64,000 bases of DNA from Candidatus Peregrinibacteria bacterium (GCA_030649955.1 JAUSFD010000025.1:1-64000); one strand, 5' to 3'; positions 7,400 to 16,654 are shown, counted from the stretch's first letter. Notes: generated by a model from the sequence alone, not told the origin. Program-made: numbers and translations.

Positions 7400-9801
7400 T
7401 ACTGCCCCGCGTAGCTCCCGTTGACGGTCACGACGCCATCATCGGTAACCCAGTGGGTCGTAATGGTCCACAGATCATCGGTCGTCACGGTGCCCACGAG
7501 GGTCCCTTTGCCCGAGTACGAGTCCACCACACCGCTGCTATTGAGATGCGTGCACTCCTCGTGCGTGTACTCCTGGGTCATTTTCATGTTCGTGGTTCCG
7601 CCGATGACGAGGGGCATGGTGAAGGTGCCGCCCTCGCCGAGGCCAGCGTAGAGCTTGCCCTCGTACGCAGAGGTGTACCTGCCGCTCGTTTCCTGGTAGA
7701 TCTCATCGGGGTCGTCCTGGTTGTAGCACCACAGACGGTCCTCCCACGCTCCACTAGCACCGGAAATAGTACCGACGACGGACTTCGTCTTGAAGTCCGC
7801 AGTGAGGATAACTGTGGTGGTGAACACAGTCTTCGGCCCGCCTGCGATGGTCTCTGTGAAGACAGCAGTGGTCGTCACCGTGGGGAGCGGCTGCTCGTCA
7901 GGATCTGCGGAGGTGCTCGACGCTGCTTGCTTCTTGAGGAAGGCGGCGCACGCGCTCTTCGCCTGCGACTGGTTCTTCCCCTTCGCTGCTTCGTCGTAGT
8001 AGCACGCACGGAGATCGGCCGTGACGATCGCGACGGCTGTGGCATCGAACTTGCGCGCCAGGAGGTCGGCCTCGGTCTTCTTCACCTCTCCCTCAATCCA
8101 GGATGTATCCCCTCCTCCCGTCACAGAGCTTGCAGCCGCACTCGACGCAGGATCGGAGCTGACCGCTTGGGAGGATACAACGGATGAAGCTGCAGAGCTT
8201 TTTGCTGGGAGACTGAGCGCAGACGAGGCCTTTCCTGTGGTCGATACCTGCGAGGAAGCCGCTGCACTCGATGCAGCCTTGGAGGAAACAACAGACGACT
8301 GCTCTGCGCTCGAGGCGGAAGCGGAAGCAACGGAGAAGCCCGTGCTCAATGAGGAGCTCTGTACGGACTGCGAGATCGTGACAGACACCGCTCCACCGCC
8401 GAGGTTCGCTCCTCCTTGCCCGACCGCAGCGCACCAGATCTTGTGCTGGCCGACTTTCAGCGGCCAGTTGAGACTCACTTGGCTGCGGCTAGCGCCGTCA
8501 GCCTCGACAACCTGGCCATTGCACGAGAGAACGAAGTCGGCATTTCCCCCCTGCGCCGTCCAGTTCACGGTGAACTTCACCTCCTTCTCGCCTTCAGCGT
8601 ACCCGCGCTTCTCGGCATCAGCCTTGGCAACATCAACCACGCTGTCGATCGTGATGTTCACCCCAACAGTCGGGTTTGTGTTCGTGACGGGTACGCTGCC
8701 CTTCTTCTCTGGGATAGCCACGCCAGCACCCTTGAGGAAGTCCGCGACCGCCGGCTCGTACTTCTTCGCAACAGCTTCCGTACCCTTCACTTCGATCTCC
8801 GTCGCTGCAGCCTTCATCCCATTCTTGAAGACGGGGATGAACTTCTTCTTCGCTGCGTCGACAACTTCTGGATTGTCCTTCCCAAAGTTGTAGAAGTCGA
8901 CGACGAAGATGCCCGTGGGCTGGCGAATCTTGATCTCCTTCCCAGCCGCGAAGGCGATTGGAATCAAGAGAGAACTCTGCGGCTCGCTGCCACCACTGAG
9001 AAGCACGAGGTGCGCTCCGGCAACTTGTCGTGCGAGCATGCTATCCGACTGACCGGAGGCAGTCGTGAGTGTGCGCAGCACAGTGGCATCGAACGGATTG
9101 ACGGAGGTATCGGCCTCCTCGATCGTCACGGTCTTCTCGACTGTCTGCGTGGAGAGGGCGAGCCAGGTCTGGAGCTCCGACCCTTCGGAGAGTTGCGACG
9201 TCACCTGATCCACTTGGTCACCCGTGAGGAACTCGACCGGCTCCGCAGAGGAGGCATCGGCGAGGTGGGCAATGAAGGGATTCACCGTACTCACCCCCTC
9301 AGTCACTGTCGGATTCCACAGACGGCTCCCGTAATCTGCAACGAGAGCGACCTCGGCCTTTGCATCGCCCGTCGCAGCAATCCTCTCGCGGATGTCCTGC
9401 ACCTCGAGAACGAGGGAGTACGAAATGCGGGCGACGTCCGCGTACTGCGCGGCACTCGCCTCACCACCAACCTGTGCTGCCATCGTCGTCGAGAGGGAGG
9501 AAGCGATGGTCGCAACGCGCATCGCCTGCGCAGCAATCTCTCGCGCCTGAGCATCCACGGATGCACCACCCTCCGCGTTCGCTGCTGCAATAAAAGCGAG
9601 TTCCGCGTGATTCAAATCTGCAACGGCAGCGGGGAGGTCCGTCGCGGAGGAGGAGAACTCCTCTGCTGCCAAGGGCACTGCAGGTGACGTCGCTTCGCTC
9701 ACGGAGAAGGAGTTCCCCGTCTGCACGATCGTCTCCGTCGCACAGGCGGAGAGGAGGAGGGAAACGCCAAGGACCATTGCGCTGGAACGACGGTGTGTCA
9801 T
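7399..9801 (-). CDS. large Ser/Ala-rich surface lipoprotein
   Basis: An 800-residue secreted protein. The signal peptide (VLGVSLLLSAC) has a lipobox with Cys19. Residues about 30-290 are helical and Ala-rich (DLNHAELAFIAAANAEGG). Residues about 395-480 look like an Ig/Big-type beta-sandwich (KEVKFTVNWTAQGGNADFVLSC, then LKVGQHKIWCAAVGQGG). A long SSAASSVVSS-type linker follows at about 485-580. The C-terminal 200 residues are Thr-rich beta structure with paired cysteines. Low-complexity linkers of this type are usual in Candidate Phyla Radiation cell-surface proteins. No enzymatic motif is seen; a role in attachment or envelope structure is a guess. Confidence 0.8.
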   Translation of the reverse strand: MTHRRSSAMVLGVSLLLSACATETIVQTGNSFSVSEATSPAVPLAAEEFSSSATDLPAAVADLNHAELAFIAAANAEGGASVDAQAREIAAQAMRVATIASSLSTTMAAQVGGEASAAQYADVARISYSLVLEVQDIRERIAATGDAKAEVALVADYGSRLWNPTVTEGVSTVNPFIAHLADASSAEPVEFLTGDQVDQVTSQLSEGSELQTWLALSTQTVEKTVTIEEADTSVNPFDATVLRTLTTASGQSDSMLARQVAGAHLVLLSGGSEPQSSLLIPIAFAAGKEIKIRQPTGIFVVDFYNFGKDNPEVVDAAKKKFIPVFKNGMKAAATEIEVKGTEAVAKKYEPAVADFLKGAGVAIPEKKGSVPVTNTNPTVGVNITIDSVVDVAKADAEKRGYAEGEKEVKFTVNWTAQGGNADFVLSCNGQVVEADGASRSQVSLNWPLKVGQHKIWCAAVGQGGANLGGGAVSVTISQSVQSSSLSTGFSVASASASSAEQSSVVSSKAASSAAASSQVSTTGKASSALSLPAKSSAASSVVSSQAVSSDPASSAAASSVTGGGDTSWIEGEVKKTEADLLARKFDATAVAIVTADLRACYYDEAAKGKNQSQAKSACAAFLKKQAASSTSADPDEQPLPTVTTTAVFTETIAGGPKTVFTTTVILTADFKTKSVVGTISGASGAWEDRLWCYNQDDPDEIYQETSGRYTSAYEGKLYAGLGEGGTFTMPLVIGGTTNMKMTQEYTHEECTHLNSSGVVDSYSGKGTLVGTVTTDDLWTITTHWVTDDGVVTVNGSYAGQ

Positions 9802-9901
9802 GGGAGAAGGGGTAATAGGGAGTGGAGAATCTTACCAGGATCTATAGTGCCGCACACGTCATCCGGAGCCATCGAGGGGTGTGGATTCATTACCGTTTAT
9901 A

Positions 9902-9910
9902 TGGTATAAT
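9902..9910 (+). promoter_or_regulatory. extended -10 promoter of the CaCA exchanger
   Basis: TGGTATAAT, a perfect extended -10, lies 35 nt before the ATG at 9946. This gene should therefore have a short leader, unlike the leaderless genes. Confidence 0.65.
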
Positions 9911-9945
9911 TATAGAGCCAGAAAAATACCCATATTCCGCTCTGC

Positions 9946-10953
9946 ATGGCCGTTATCCTCCATCTCCTGCTGGCGTTCTCGTCTGTAGCCATCATCTGGT
10001 TCCTCTCCGGAATCCTCATCGAGGCGACGGACCGCGTCGCCAAGCGCTACCACCAGTCGGGGTTCTCTGTGGCGTTCTTCATCCTGGGGTTCCTCACGTC
10101 CATCAGCGAAGCCTCTGTCGCCGTGAACGCCACCATCCAGGGTGTGCCACAGGTCTCCGCGGGAAACCTCATTGGAGCGTCACTCGTCATCTTCCTGCTC
10201 ATCATCCCTGTCCTCGCTATCACCGCGAATGGGATCACCATGCGCCTGGGTCTGACGCGGAAGAACCTGCGGCTCCTCCTCTTTGTCGTGCTCCTCCCCG
10301 CACTCCTCGTCCTCGATGGCGCGGTGAGCCGCAACGAGGGATTGATCATGCTCCTGGTCTACGCTTCCCTCATCTACGCCGTGCAGAAGAAGAGGGGGAA
10401 AGTGAAGAGCACTGGCAATACTGCTGAGGAGGATTTCGTGACGCGGAAACACGCGACAGCCGCCGACATGGTGAAAATCCTCATAGGAGGGGTCCTCATC
10501 TTCGTCGCGGGGAAGATCCTCGTGGATGAGGCCATCTACTTCTCCGCAATCCTCCGGGTGCCTCCGTCCTTCATTGGACTCCTCGTCCTCTCTATAGGAA
10601 CGAACGTCCCGGAGCTGGCGATCGCACTGCGCTGCGTCTTTGGGAGGCACACGAGCATCGCCTTCGGTGACTACATGGGCTCCGCTGCGGCGAATACCCT
10701 CATCCTCGGACTCCTCTCGCTCGCGAACGGGGAGTTCATCCTCGAGCGCAGCGAGTTCATCTCCACATTCCTCCTGCTCACGATCGGCCTCGTACTCTTC
10801 TCTGTCTTCGCACAGTCGAAGTCCATCCTCTCTCGGCGTGAAGGCCTGGTGCTATTGTCACTCTACGTGTTCTTCCTGATCTCGCAGCTCGTCAATGTGA
10901 GCCAGATCATCCCGACGGTGCAGGGAGCGGCGTCGCTTGCGAGGATCCTCTGA
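9946..10953 (+). CDS. sodium/calcium exchanger family (CaCA) membrane protein
   Basis: A 335-residue cation/Ca2+ antiporter of the YrbG/CaCA type, with about ten transmembrane helices in two inverted halves. The two alpha-repeats that form the ion path are clear: GFLTSISEASVAVNA..QG followed by SAGNLIGASL (about residues 48-85), and LSIGTNVPELAIAL followed by IAFGDYMGSAAANTL (about residues 215-255). The second repeat has the acidic E of NVPE, and the first the E of ISEA. A central charged loop (QKKRGKVKSTGNTAEED) separates the halves. It converges with the M50 protease gene, with a cgtttact-word palindrome between them. Confidence 0.9.
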   Translation: MAVILHLLLAFSSVAIIWFLSGILIEATDRVAKRYHQSGFSVAFFILGFLTSISEASVAVNATIQGVPQVSAGNLIGASLVIFLLIIPVLAITANGITMRLGLTRKNLRLLLFVVLLPALLVLDGAVSRNEGLIMLLVYASLIYAVQKKRGKVKSTGNTAEEDFVTRKHATAADMVKILIGGVLIFVAGKILVDEAIYFSAILRVPPSFIGLLVLSIGTNVPELAIALRCVFGRHTSIAFGDYMGSAAANTLILGLLSLANGEFILERSEFISTFLLLTIGLVLFSVFAQSKSILSRREGLVLLSLYVFFLISQLVNVSQIIPTVQGAASLARIL

Positions 10954-10983
10954 CACTTAGGCCGTCTTTCTTGTAACAGAGAA

Positions 10984-11056
10984 CGTTTACTCGTTTATTG
11001 GTTTATTCGTTTATTTGAAGTGCTGCATCTCGAATCAACGAGTAAACGAATAAACG
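10984..11056. repeat. short-word palindrome, cgtttact class
   Basis: Four to five 8-nt words (cgtttact, cgtttatt, ggtttatt) on the left are mirrored by reverse-complement words (gagtaaac, gaataaac) on the right, around a central loop. It lies between convergent genes. Confidence 0.85.
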
Positions 11057-11065
11057 GTGATCCGA

Positions 11066-11743
11066 TCAGACAAACACACTCGCCACGGCAGCGAAAGCGC
11101 GCAGCACCGTCTCCATGATCCAGAAAATCCAGACGGAGAGGAGAGGAAAATGCACGAGGCGCTCAGCGAGGAGGAGGACGAGGAGAATCATCGGGCCGCG
11201 ACGCATGAGCTCGTCGTATTGGTCATCCCACTGGAGCGGAACGAAGGGGTGGATGATCTTCGAGCCATCGAGCGGGGCGATGGGCAAGAGGTTGAAGGCC
11301 ATGAGTCCCAGGTTGAGGAAGAGCGAGCTCCCCGCGAACTGGCGGAGGAACTGGATCGAGACTGCTCCGGACTTCGGCTGACTGAGCAGGCTCTCCGCGA
11401 AGCCATCGACTGGTCCGTGGGAGAGTGCGACGAGGATTGCGAACGCGATGCACGCGAGAATGAGATTACTCAATGGACCTGCGAGCGCCGTGAGGGCTGT
11501 GTCCCTCTTCGGGTGCTGGAAGTAGCGCGGATCCACGGGCACGGGCTTGCCCCACCCGAAGCCAACGGTGACGAAGAGGATGGTGCCGAGCATATCCAAG
11601 TGCGCGAGCGGATTGAGGGTGAGCCGTCCCGCGTACTTCGCGGTCGGGTCCCCCAGCTGGTACGCCATGAAGCCGTGCGCCCACTCGTGGACGCTCAAGG
11701 CGAGGAGAATGCTCAAAATGTAGGTGGGTTCGAGGAAGTTCAT
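11066..11743 (-). CDS. M50 family site-2-type membrane metalloprotease
   Basis: A 225-residue polytopic protease of the compact SpoIVFB/S2P-like group, which cuts substrates inside the membrane. The zinc motif HEWAH is at residues 19-23, within the first helix (ILLALSVHEWAHGFMAYQLG), and the third ligand lies in NLLPIAPLDGSKI (Asp about residue 159). GDPTAKYAGRLTLNPLAHLD is the conserved loop after the first helix. No PDZ domain is present. It is commonly annotated as a peptidase of unknown substrate. It is divergently oriented from rpmB, with a gggaaca-word palindrome at the junction. Confidence 0.93.
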   Translation of the reverse strand: MNFLEPTYILSILLALSVHEWAHGFMAYQLGDPTAKYAGRLTLNPLAHLDMLGTILFVTVGFGWGKPVPVDPRYFQHPKRDTALTALAGPLSNLILACIAFAILVALSHGPVDGFAESLLSQPKSGAVSIQFLRQFAGSSLFLNLGLMAFNLLPIAPLDGSKIIHPFVPLQWDDQYDELMRRGPMILLVLLLAERLVHFPLLSVWIFWIMETVLRAFAAVASVFV

Positions 11744-11744
11744 A

Positions 11745-11809
11745 GGGAGGGAACAGGGAACAGAGTATCAGGGAACAGGGGCCCTGTTATTCTGTTCCCC
11801 ATTCCCTGG
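11745..11809. repeat. short-word palindrome, gggaaca class
   Basis: Words gggaaca are repeated on the left and tgttccc/attccct words on the right, around a ggggcccc-like centre. It sits between divergent genes (M50 protease and rpmB), so it cannot be a terminator for either. Confidence 0.85.
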
Positions 11810-11859
11810 CCCCTTTCCACCGTTGACGGCTAGCCAAGAACCCTTTACAGTCTCCCGGC

Positions 11860-12069
11860 ATGTCACGCGAATGCGCTAAAACCGGTAGGAAAACGAGCTT
11901 CGGGAACACCCGCAGCCACTCGCTGCGGCACACCCGCCGGACGTGGAGACCCAACATCCAGAAGAAGCGCGTGTTCGATCCTGCGACGGGAACATTCAAA
12001 ACGATGAGGGTAACGGCGGCGTACTTGAGGACGCTCTCGAAGAGGTTGCAGGCTGGGAAGAGGGCGTGA
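11860..12069 (+). CDS. rpmB: 50S ribosomal protein L28
   Basis: A 69-residue L28, the usual size. Family signatures are [23 protein letters not shown] near the N-terminus, [12 protein letters not shown] in the middle, and [11 protein letters not shown] near the C-terminus. It is a late-assembling large-subunit protein. The gene stands alone rather than with rpmG, as is common in reduced genomes. No Shine-Dalgarno precedes the ATG. Confidence 0.95.
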   Translation: MSRECAKTGRKTSFGNTRSHSLRHTRRTWRPNIQKKRVFDPATGTFKTMRVTAAYLRTLSKRLQAGKRA

Positions 12070-12126
12070 GGAGTATGTGACATCATCTACTTTTTCCTCG
12101 AGCGCCAACCCCAGCTGCCCGAGGAT

Positions 12127-13677
12127 TCACGGTTTGAACAAGGGTAGGCGAGTGCTCATTTCGATGAAGCGCATTGGTTGGCCTTTGCGAATAGAGATGA
12201 TGCCTCTATTGCTAGCATTTTCAGCGAGTACAAGGCGCCCTTCGCTGTCACCTGCTTTCCAGAATAGAACACTCCTCTGCTTCTCCAGTGCATAGCGAGC
12301 TCCCTTCAACCTGATGATATCGTTGGGGTCAGCCGCTAGCTCGCGGAGAGTGGTCTTTTCCCATTTCAACATTTCGATGGGGTGATCGAGAGTAAGGTCG
12401 AACCCTCCATCGAGTGTCTGCGTCGCCACTGGTGCACCCCCTCGCGCTCGTTGAACGGCTAGGGGATTTACTGTGACAGTCTGTATATTCTTCACACGCA
12501 TCGCATAGTGATCGAGAGGAGATGGCTGCAGAGCTTTCTGATGCACATCAATTCGTCTCTCTTCCTCCATTTCTGTATCGGTCGTCTTGCGCTGACTCTT
12601 CTTCCATTCTGCGCTCTGTAAATTCCCGTTCGGGGCGATGAGCATTGTTTCGACCGGAGTCATCCCTTTCTTCGATGTATCTTCGAGGATGATGGCGATG
12701 CCCATTTCACGCTTCTCCACAATCACGCGCCTAGTCTCAGCATTAACCTTGCTCATAGCCCCCTCTGGAAAATCTTTGTCCGAGTGCTTTCGAAATTGCA
12801 TGTATCCATCCTTGGCCCAGAATATGCCTCTTTTCTCTAGTTCCGCAGGAGTAACACCTTTCAAAACAACATCACATTGAAATCCGGGGACTGTGTCTTT
12901 TTGCTGCGTAGACTCGGCTGGCTTGGGGAGATCCTTTCGGCCCAACTGCCGCATGTAGAGTTCATAGCGCAGCATCATCGCCAGTCGCTTCTGCCACCCT
13001 GGAAAATGGAGCCACACGACGCCGTCACGAATGTGCAGACTCTTTTCTTCTGGATCATGCAGAATAGCAATACCATGCCTCTCGGCGTCTCTACAGAGCT
13101 GTTGGAACTCCTTCGGGATCAATACTCCTTCGGGCAATTCAACATCTTTCTTGGTCTTCACATCGCGGATCTCCAGCAATGTTGCTAACTCAACGCCGTT
13201 CTTCTGCTCTCCGTCGTTCCTTGCCTCTACATCCTCGACTGTTCCATCTCGTATACCCTGTGGAAGGGTAAATGTCCTGCTCCCGTCTCCATAGTATTCT
13301 TTCACGATGGATAGCTCATCACCTGTGCGTTTGAACATGACCTTCTCATCTTCCAGACTGATGGTTGCGAGCTGCATTTTGTGTCGCTTCACCTCATGCC
13401 ATGTGCCCCGGTCGATGATGACAATGCCATACTTTTCCTGCAGCTCCTGAAGAGTCAGCCCATCATGGAGTTCGATTGCGTACAGTTTTTGAGTCTTTCC
13501 GGTTTCCACGTTTTTCACAGCATTTTTCTGCTTCGATCCATCTGATGCAAGGACTCCCCCCACAGAATGCTGAATAGTAGCAACTACAGCCAATGCAGCA
13601 GATAGACTCAAGAATTCGCGACGGGAAGACCCCGCTCCTGCCTCGCGTCTTTCGTCCAGTCCGTGTTCTGTATTCAT
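12127..13677 (-). CDS. Tat-exported hypothetical protein
   Basis: A 516-residue protein of unknown function. The N-terminus has a twin-arginine signal, SSRREFLSLSAALAVVATI, so it should cross the membrane folded via Tat, implying cofactor binding or rapid folding. The mature part has repeated similar segments: LQELQEKYGIVIIDRGTWHEV, EFQQLCRDAERHGIAILHDPEE, LEKRGIFWAKDGYMQF, and VEKREMGIAIILEDTS. Each is a short helix, a hydrophobic strand of the GIxIxxD type and a turn, suggesting a degenerate tandem-repeat fold. The ATG at 13677 is chosen because the signal peptide begins soon after. No catalytic motif is recognised. Confidence 0.75.
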   Translation of the reverse strand: MNTEHGLDERREAGAGSSRREFLSLSAALAVVATIQHSVGGVLASDGSKQKNAVKNVETGKTQKLYAIELHDGLTLQELQEKYGIVIIDRGTWHEVKRHKMQLATISLEDEKVMFKRTGDELSIVKEYYGDGSRTFTLPQGIRDGTVEDVEARNDGEQKNGVELATLLEIRDVKTKKDVELPEGVLIPKEFQQLCRDAERHGIAILHDPEEKSLHIRDGVVWLHFPGWQKRLAMMLRYELYMRQLGRKDLPKPAESTQQKDTVPGFQCDVVLKGVTPAELEKRGIFWAKDGYMQFRKHSDKDFPEGAMSKVNAETRRVIVEKREMGIAIILEDTSKKGMTPVETMLIAPNGNLQSAEWKKSQRKTTDTEMEEERRIDVHQKALQPSPLDHYAMRVKNIQTVTVNPLAVQRARGGAPVATQTLDGGFDLTLDHPIEMLKWEKTTLRELAADPNDIIRLKGARYALEKQRSVLFWKAGDSEGRLVLAENASNRGIISIRKGQPMRFIEMSTRLPLFKP

Positions 13678-13831
13678 AGTGGTGATTGGATAGCTTGAAT
13701 CCAGGGAAAGAACAGTATCTTCCTCTCTCCTCATGCGTGGGGCAAGTTCTTCCTTTTTTGGCTAGCCCATACCAAAACTTCAGATACAATTCCTGCATTT
13801 TCCGCTGAGAAGATTAGGATGCAAGCTCCAT

Positions 13832-15208
13832 TCAATCAGCAACATCTTTCCTCCGTTCCTTTACCTCTCCTCTCTTCCGCTTGTCTTGAAGTATCTTCGC
13901 CTTTGCCTTCCTCGAACGCCTCTGCTTCTGCTTCGCGATGCGGTGCTGCTCCTGACCACGGGCGGAATCATCACCCTTCACTTTCTCCTCAATCTTCTCG
14001 AGGAGGAGCTTGTACGCGGCGATGCGATTGCGGCTCTGCTCACGTTGATCCTGCACACGGACATTCACGTTGAGCGGAGCGTAGTGGAGCTCGACACAAC
14101 TCGATGTTTTGTTGATCTTCTGACCGCCGTGCCCGGAGCCACGGACGAAGTGCTCCTCGATATCCGCTGCAGAAATCTTCAGCTCACGCGCGATCGTGAG
14201 GTACTTCTCCGAGAGTTCTACCGGGAAGTGGAATGACGGCGCGTGCACGGGCTTCGGGAGATCGTGCGCGGTGAACTTCGCGGTAAGCGCGTGGACGAGC
14301 GAGATCTGGTAATGGAGGTAGTAGTCACGATTCTCCATGGATTCCATCTTGTGGAACAGGAGGACATCGAAGAGTCCGGCGATCAGCAAATACTCGGAAA
14401 AGAGTGATTGTGCATCTTGATGCACGCCGTACCATTCGAGAATCTGGCGGTACTCGTCCTCCGGGAACATGAATGCTTCAGTGTCGTAGGAACGGAGGCA
14501 CATCATCGCGAGGTACGCGAGGTCCTCGTACGGATGCCCAATCCGACACCAGTCACAGTCGATGATACCGACTGTCTCTCCCGCATCATCGACGAGGAGA
14601 TTGCCGTGGTGGAAGTCACCGTGGACGAAGCAGAGCTCGCCCTGCTGGACACTGCGGATGTGCTGTTCAACGCGCGTAAATGCGAGGGCGAGGCGCTGCT
14701 GCGCGTGCGGGGAGAGCAGATGTCCCAGAGCGTTGAGTCCGTTCTGCATCTCCGTAAGAAATGGCAAACGCTCATCGAAGAACGTGTGGAGCTTGCCCTT
14801 CGTCGCATCGTGCATGCTCCGCATCGCGGCGCAGACGGTCTTCGTCTCTGCATCCGCTGCAGACGCAACCTGCTCCCACGAATCGAGGATGTGTCCGGGA
14901 ATACGTGCGTACATCGTCCACAGCACACCCTCCTCTACGATGTACGGATGCCCCTCGTGCGTCTCGATGGGGAGCGGCAAACGCAGACTTGTGAGCGCAC
15001 TCGCCGCGCGGATGAGCGACGTCTGCTCACGGAAGGTGTCGATCACCTTGGGGGTACTGGGCTTTCCGCGCAGCACGTGTGCGCCATCGAGGATGTACAC
15101 CGCAGAGAGCACAGCGTGCTCGGCAGGCACGATCGCCTTCGCCTCGATACCGAACCGGCGCGCGAGACCGCGGAGGAAATTCAGGGGATAGGCGTCCCTC
15201 AGAGGCAT
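13832..15208 (-). CDS. APH/choline-kinase-like phosphotransferase fused to a GGQ release-factor domain
   Basis: A 458-residue two-domain protein in a single uninterrupted frame. Residues about 1-320 are an aminoglycoside-phosphotransferase-like kinase with Brenner motif FVHGDFHHGNLLV (about 194-206) and metal-binding IIDCDWCRIGHPYEDLA (about 215-231). Residues about 340-458 are a class I release-factor catalytic domain: EEHFVRGSGHGGQKINKTSS with GGQ at about 361-363, NVRVQDQREQSRNR, and a very basic tail (KQKQRRSRKAKAK), as in ArfB/C12orf65 ribosome-rescue hydrolases. Such factors release peptide from stalled ribosomes without decoding a stop. A kinase partner is unusual; its substrate is unknown. 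The start at 15208 is chosen over 15250 by homology. Confidence 0.88.
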   Translation of the reverse strand: MPLRDAYPLNFLRGLARRFGIEAKAIVPAEHAVLSAVYILDGAHVLRGKPSTPKVIDTFREQTSLIRAASALTSLRLPLPIETHEGHPYIVEEGVLWTMYARIPGHILDSWEQVASAADAETKTVCAAMRSMHDATKGKLHTFFDERLPFLTEMQNGLNALGHLLSPHAQQRLALAFTRVEQHIRSVQQGELCFVHGDFHHGNLLVDDAGETVGIIDCDWCRIGHPYEDLAYLAMMCLRSYDTEAFMFPEDEYRQILEWYGVHQDAQSLFSEYLLIAGLFDVLLFHKMESMENRDYYLHYQISLVHALTAKFTAHDLPKPVHAPSFHFPVELSEKYLTIARELKISAADIEEHFVRGSGHGGQKINKTSSCVELHYAPLNVNVRVQDQREQSRNRIAAYKLLLEKIEEKVKGDDSARGQEQHRIAKQKQRRSRKAKAKILQDKRKRGEVKERRKDVAD

Positions 15209-15299
15209 AGTGCGGGGTGAGTGTTCTTTTGCAGTATACAGGATGTGCATTTGCTCGTCTCTGGGGAAGTCCGAAGAGACTGAAGATACGGACGAATAA

Positions 15300-15358
15300 C
15301 GTTTATTGGTTTACTCGTTTACTGGTTTACTAGCTTCATCCAATAAACGAGTAAACGG
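15300..15358. repeat. short-word palindrome, cgtttact class
   Basis: Left words cgtttatt, ggtttact, cgtttact and ggtttact face caataaac, gagtaaac on the right. It lies between tandem minus-strand genes. The right arm is shorter than the left. Confidence 0.8.
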
Positions 15359-15399
15359 AAAGTGGACTCCTCATTACCCGAGCAACGACCACACCCACC

Positions 15400-16092
15400 T
15401 CAGATATACCCTAACCACTGAAGCCCCCACCCGAGCAGCAGCACATCTGTGAGCCCATGACTGAGCACGCACGCATGGATGCCGCCGCGCATGCGCATGA
15501 GGAGACTCCACAGGACACCCATGATCGTGATGCCAAGGACTGCGGCGGCGATGGGGAGGACGGATACACCGGGCAGTCCGGCGAAGATCAACGCGTGCAT
15601 GGATCCAAAGGCGAACGCGGACACGATGATTCCGATGGTGGCGGTTGATCGGCGGGATATTTCCCGATCCAACCACGCGCGGAAATGCAATTCTTCTAAC
15701 CCCGCGTTCGCGATACCCAGGAAGAGGACAACCGCGACCGCGCCACCGCTCCCGACGGCGAAGCGCGTATCGAAGCCGGCACGGATGACAGCAGGATCGA
15801 GTGCAAAGAACGGCGCAGCCCAGAGCAAAGCCGCGATGCCGAGACCGGAGGAGAGGAGGGCAATCGCAACGCCGTACATCCACACCCGGAAGGACGGGAG
15901 CGGCTCATTGGTCGGCCAGAGGATGCGCAGTCCCCGGGCACCGGAGCGGTACCTCCACACGATGGGAATCAGCAACTGCAGAATCTTGTATGACGATTGG
16001 AGCACGTACCCAGTGAGGCCAAACGCGAGCACAGCACCCTTCGCGAGGAAAGGGAGAGCAGCGGGGGAGAGAACGGTGACGAGAGGAGACAT
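15400..16092 (-). CDS. CPBP family intramembrane glutamic/metallo protease
   Basis: A 230-residue membrane protein of the Rce1/CPBP (Abi) family with about seven or eight helices. The three family motifs are in order: EELHFRAWLDREI (EExxxR), AFAFGSMHALIF (FxxxH) and LSHGLTDVLL (HxxxD). The glutamates and histidines form the active site facing the membrane interior. Bacterial members are linked to bacteriocin self-immunity or protein maturation; the target here is unknown. The ATG has a TAGAGT -10-like box 6 nt upstream, suggesting a leaderless message. Confidence 0.88.
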   Translation of the reverse strand: MSPLVTVLSPAALPFLAKGAVLAFGLTGYVLQSSYKILQLLIPIVWRYRSGARGLRILWPTNEPLPSFRVWMYGVAIALLSSGLGIAALLWAAPFFALDPAVIRAGFDTRFAVGSGGAVAVVLFLGIANAGLEELHFRAWLDREISRRSTATIGIIVSAFAFGSMHALIFAGLPGVSVLPIAAAVLGITIMGVLWSLLMRMRGGIHACVLSHGLTDVLLLGWGLQWLGYI

Positions 16093-16098
16093 AGGAGT

Positions 16099-16104
16099 AC
16101 TCTA
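16099..16104 (-). promoter_or_regulatory. -10 box, leaderless (CPBP protease)
   Basis: Minus-strand TAGAGT, preceded by TG, ends 6 nt before the ATG at 16092. The match to TATAAT is 4 of 6. Confidence 0.4.
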
Positions 16105-16107
16105 CAG

Positions 16108-16222
16108 AAATTCCAACTTCCAACTATCAACTACCAAGAAAGCTTTGAAAGAATCAAAACTGAAAATTTGGAGATTGTTCATTGTGATTTTCTTGCGCAT
16201 TGGAAGTTGAAACTTGGAATTT
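16108..16222. repeat. short-word palindrome, ttccaac class
   Basis: Left words ttccaac, ttccaac, tatcaac are matched on the right by ggaagttg and aacttgga words. The long loop itself contains gaaagctttgaaag. The segment spans nearly the whole gap between the CPBP and DUF4383 genes and is AT-rich. Confidence 0.65.
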
Positions 16223-16279
16223 ATCCCTTCGTACGAAAAGAGCGGGCACACGCTCGCTCTTCTCCAATGCCAAAGACCG

Positions 16280-16654
16280 TTACGCTGTGACGACCCTCTT
16301 GTTCGTGAAGGCAGAAGCGAGTGCCCACAGACCCACGACGAGGTGAATAACATTGTCGACGGGGTTATCCAGTTGTACGAGACCGTAGTAGTTGAGCGGA
16401 GGATCCCCAGCGACCATGAAGCCGGCGACGCCGAAGTAGAGGGCAACGAGACCAACGAGCACCACCACCCACTTCTTGAGATCACCCAAGGGGAGTGGGG
16501 CGAGCACGAGCGCCACGATACCGAGCACGAGGTGCGCGATGTTCTCGTACGGGCTGAAGCTCAGTAGCGTGCCGATCTCCGGGACGAGGTACCCGAGGAT
16601 ACCGAGGGCGAGGAGGACCACGCCTCCAATCTGCAAGAAGGACTTCGGATTCAT
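16280..16654 (-). CDS. DUF4383-like small membrane protein
   Basis: A 124-residue protein with four transmembrane helices: LQIGGVVLLALGILGYLV, IAHLVLGIVALVLAPL, WVVVLVGLVALYFGVAGF and VIHLVVGLWALASAF. The repeated (N/D)(I/V)xHLVxGxxAL pattern is that of the DUF4383 family, whose function is not known. The ATG at 16654 is chosen because the preceding in-frame residues are polar and unrelated. The C-terminus is short and basic. Confidence 0.75.
   Translation of the reverse strand: MNPKSFLQIGGVVLLALGILGYLVPEIGTLLSFSPYENIAHLVLGIVALVLAPLPLGDLKKWVVVLVGLVALYFGVAGFMVAGDPPLNYYGLVQLDNPVDNVIHLVVGLWALASAFTNKRVVTA

Noticed and set aside
8416-9687. Long plus-strand reading frame of 423 codons
   Set aside because: It is antisense to the lipoprotein at 7399-9801, whose signal peptide, lipobox and linkers are clear. 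Its composition is Arg/Leu-rich, as expected of a shadow.
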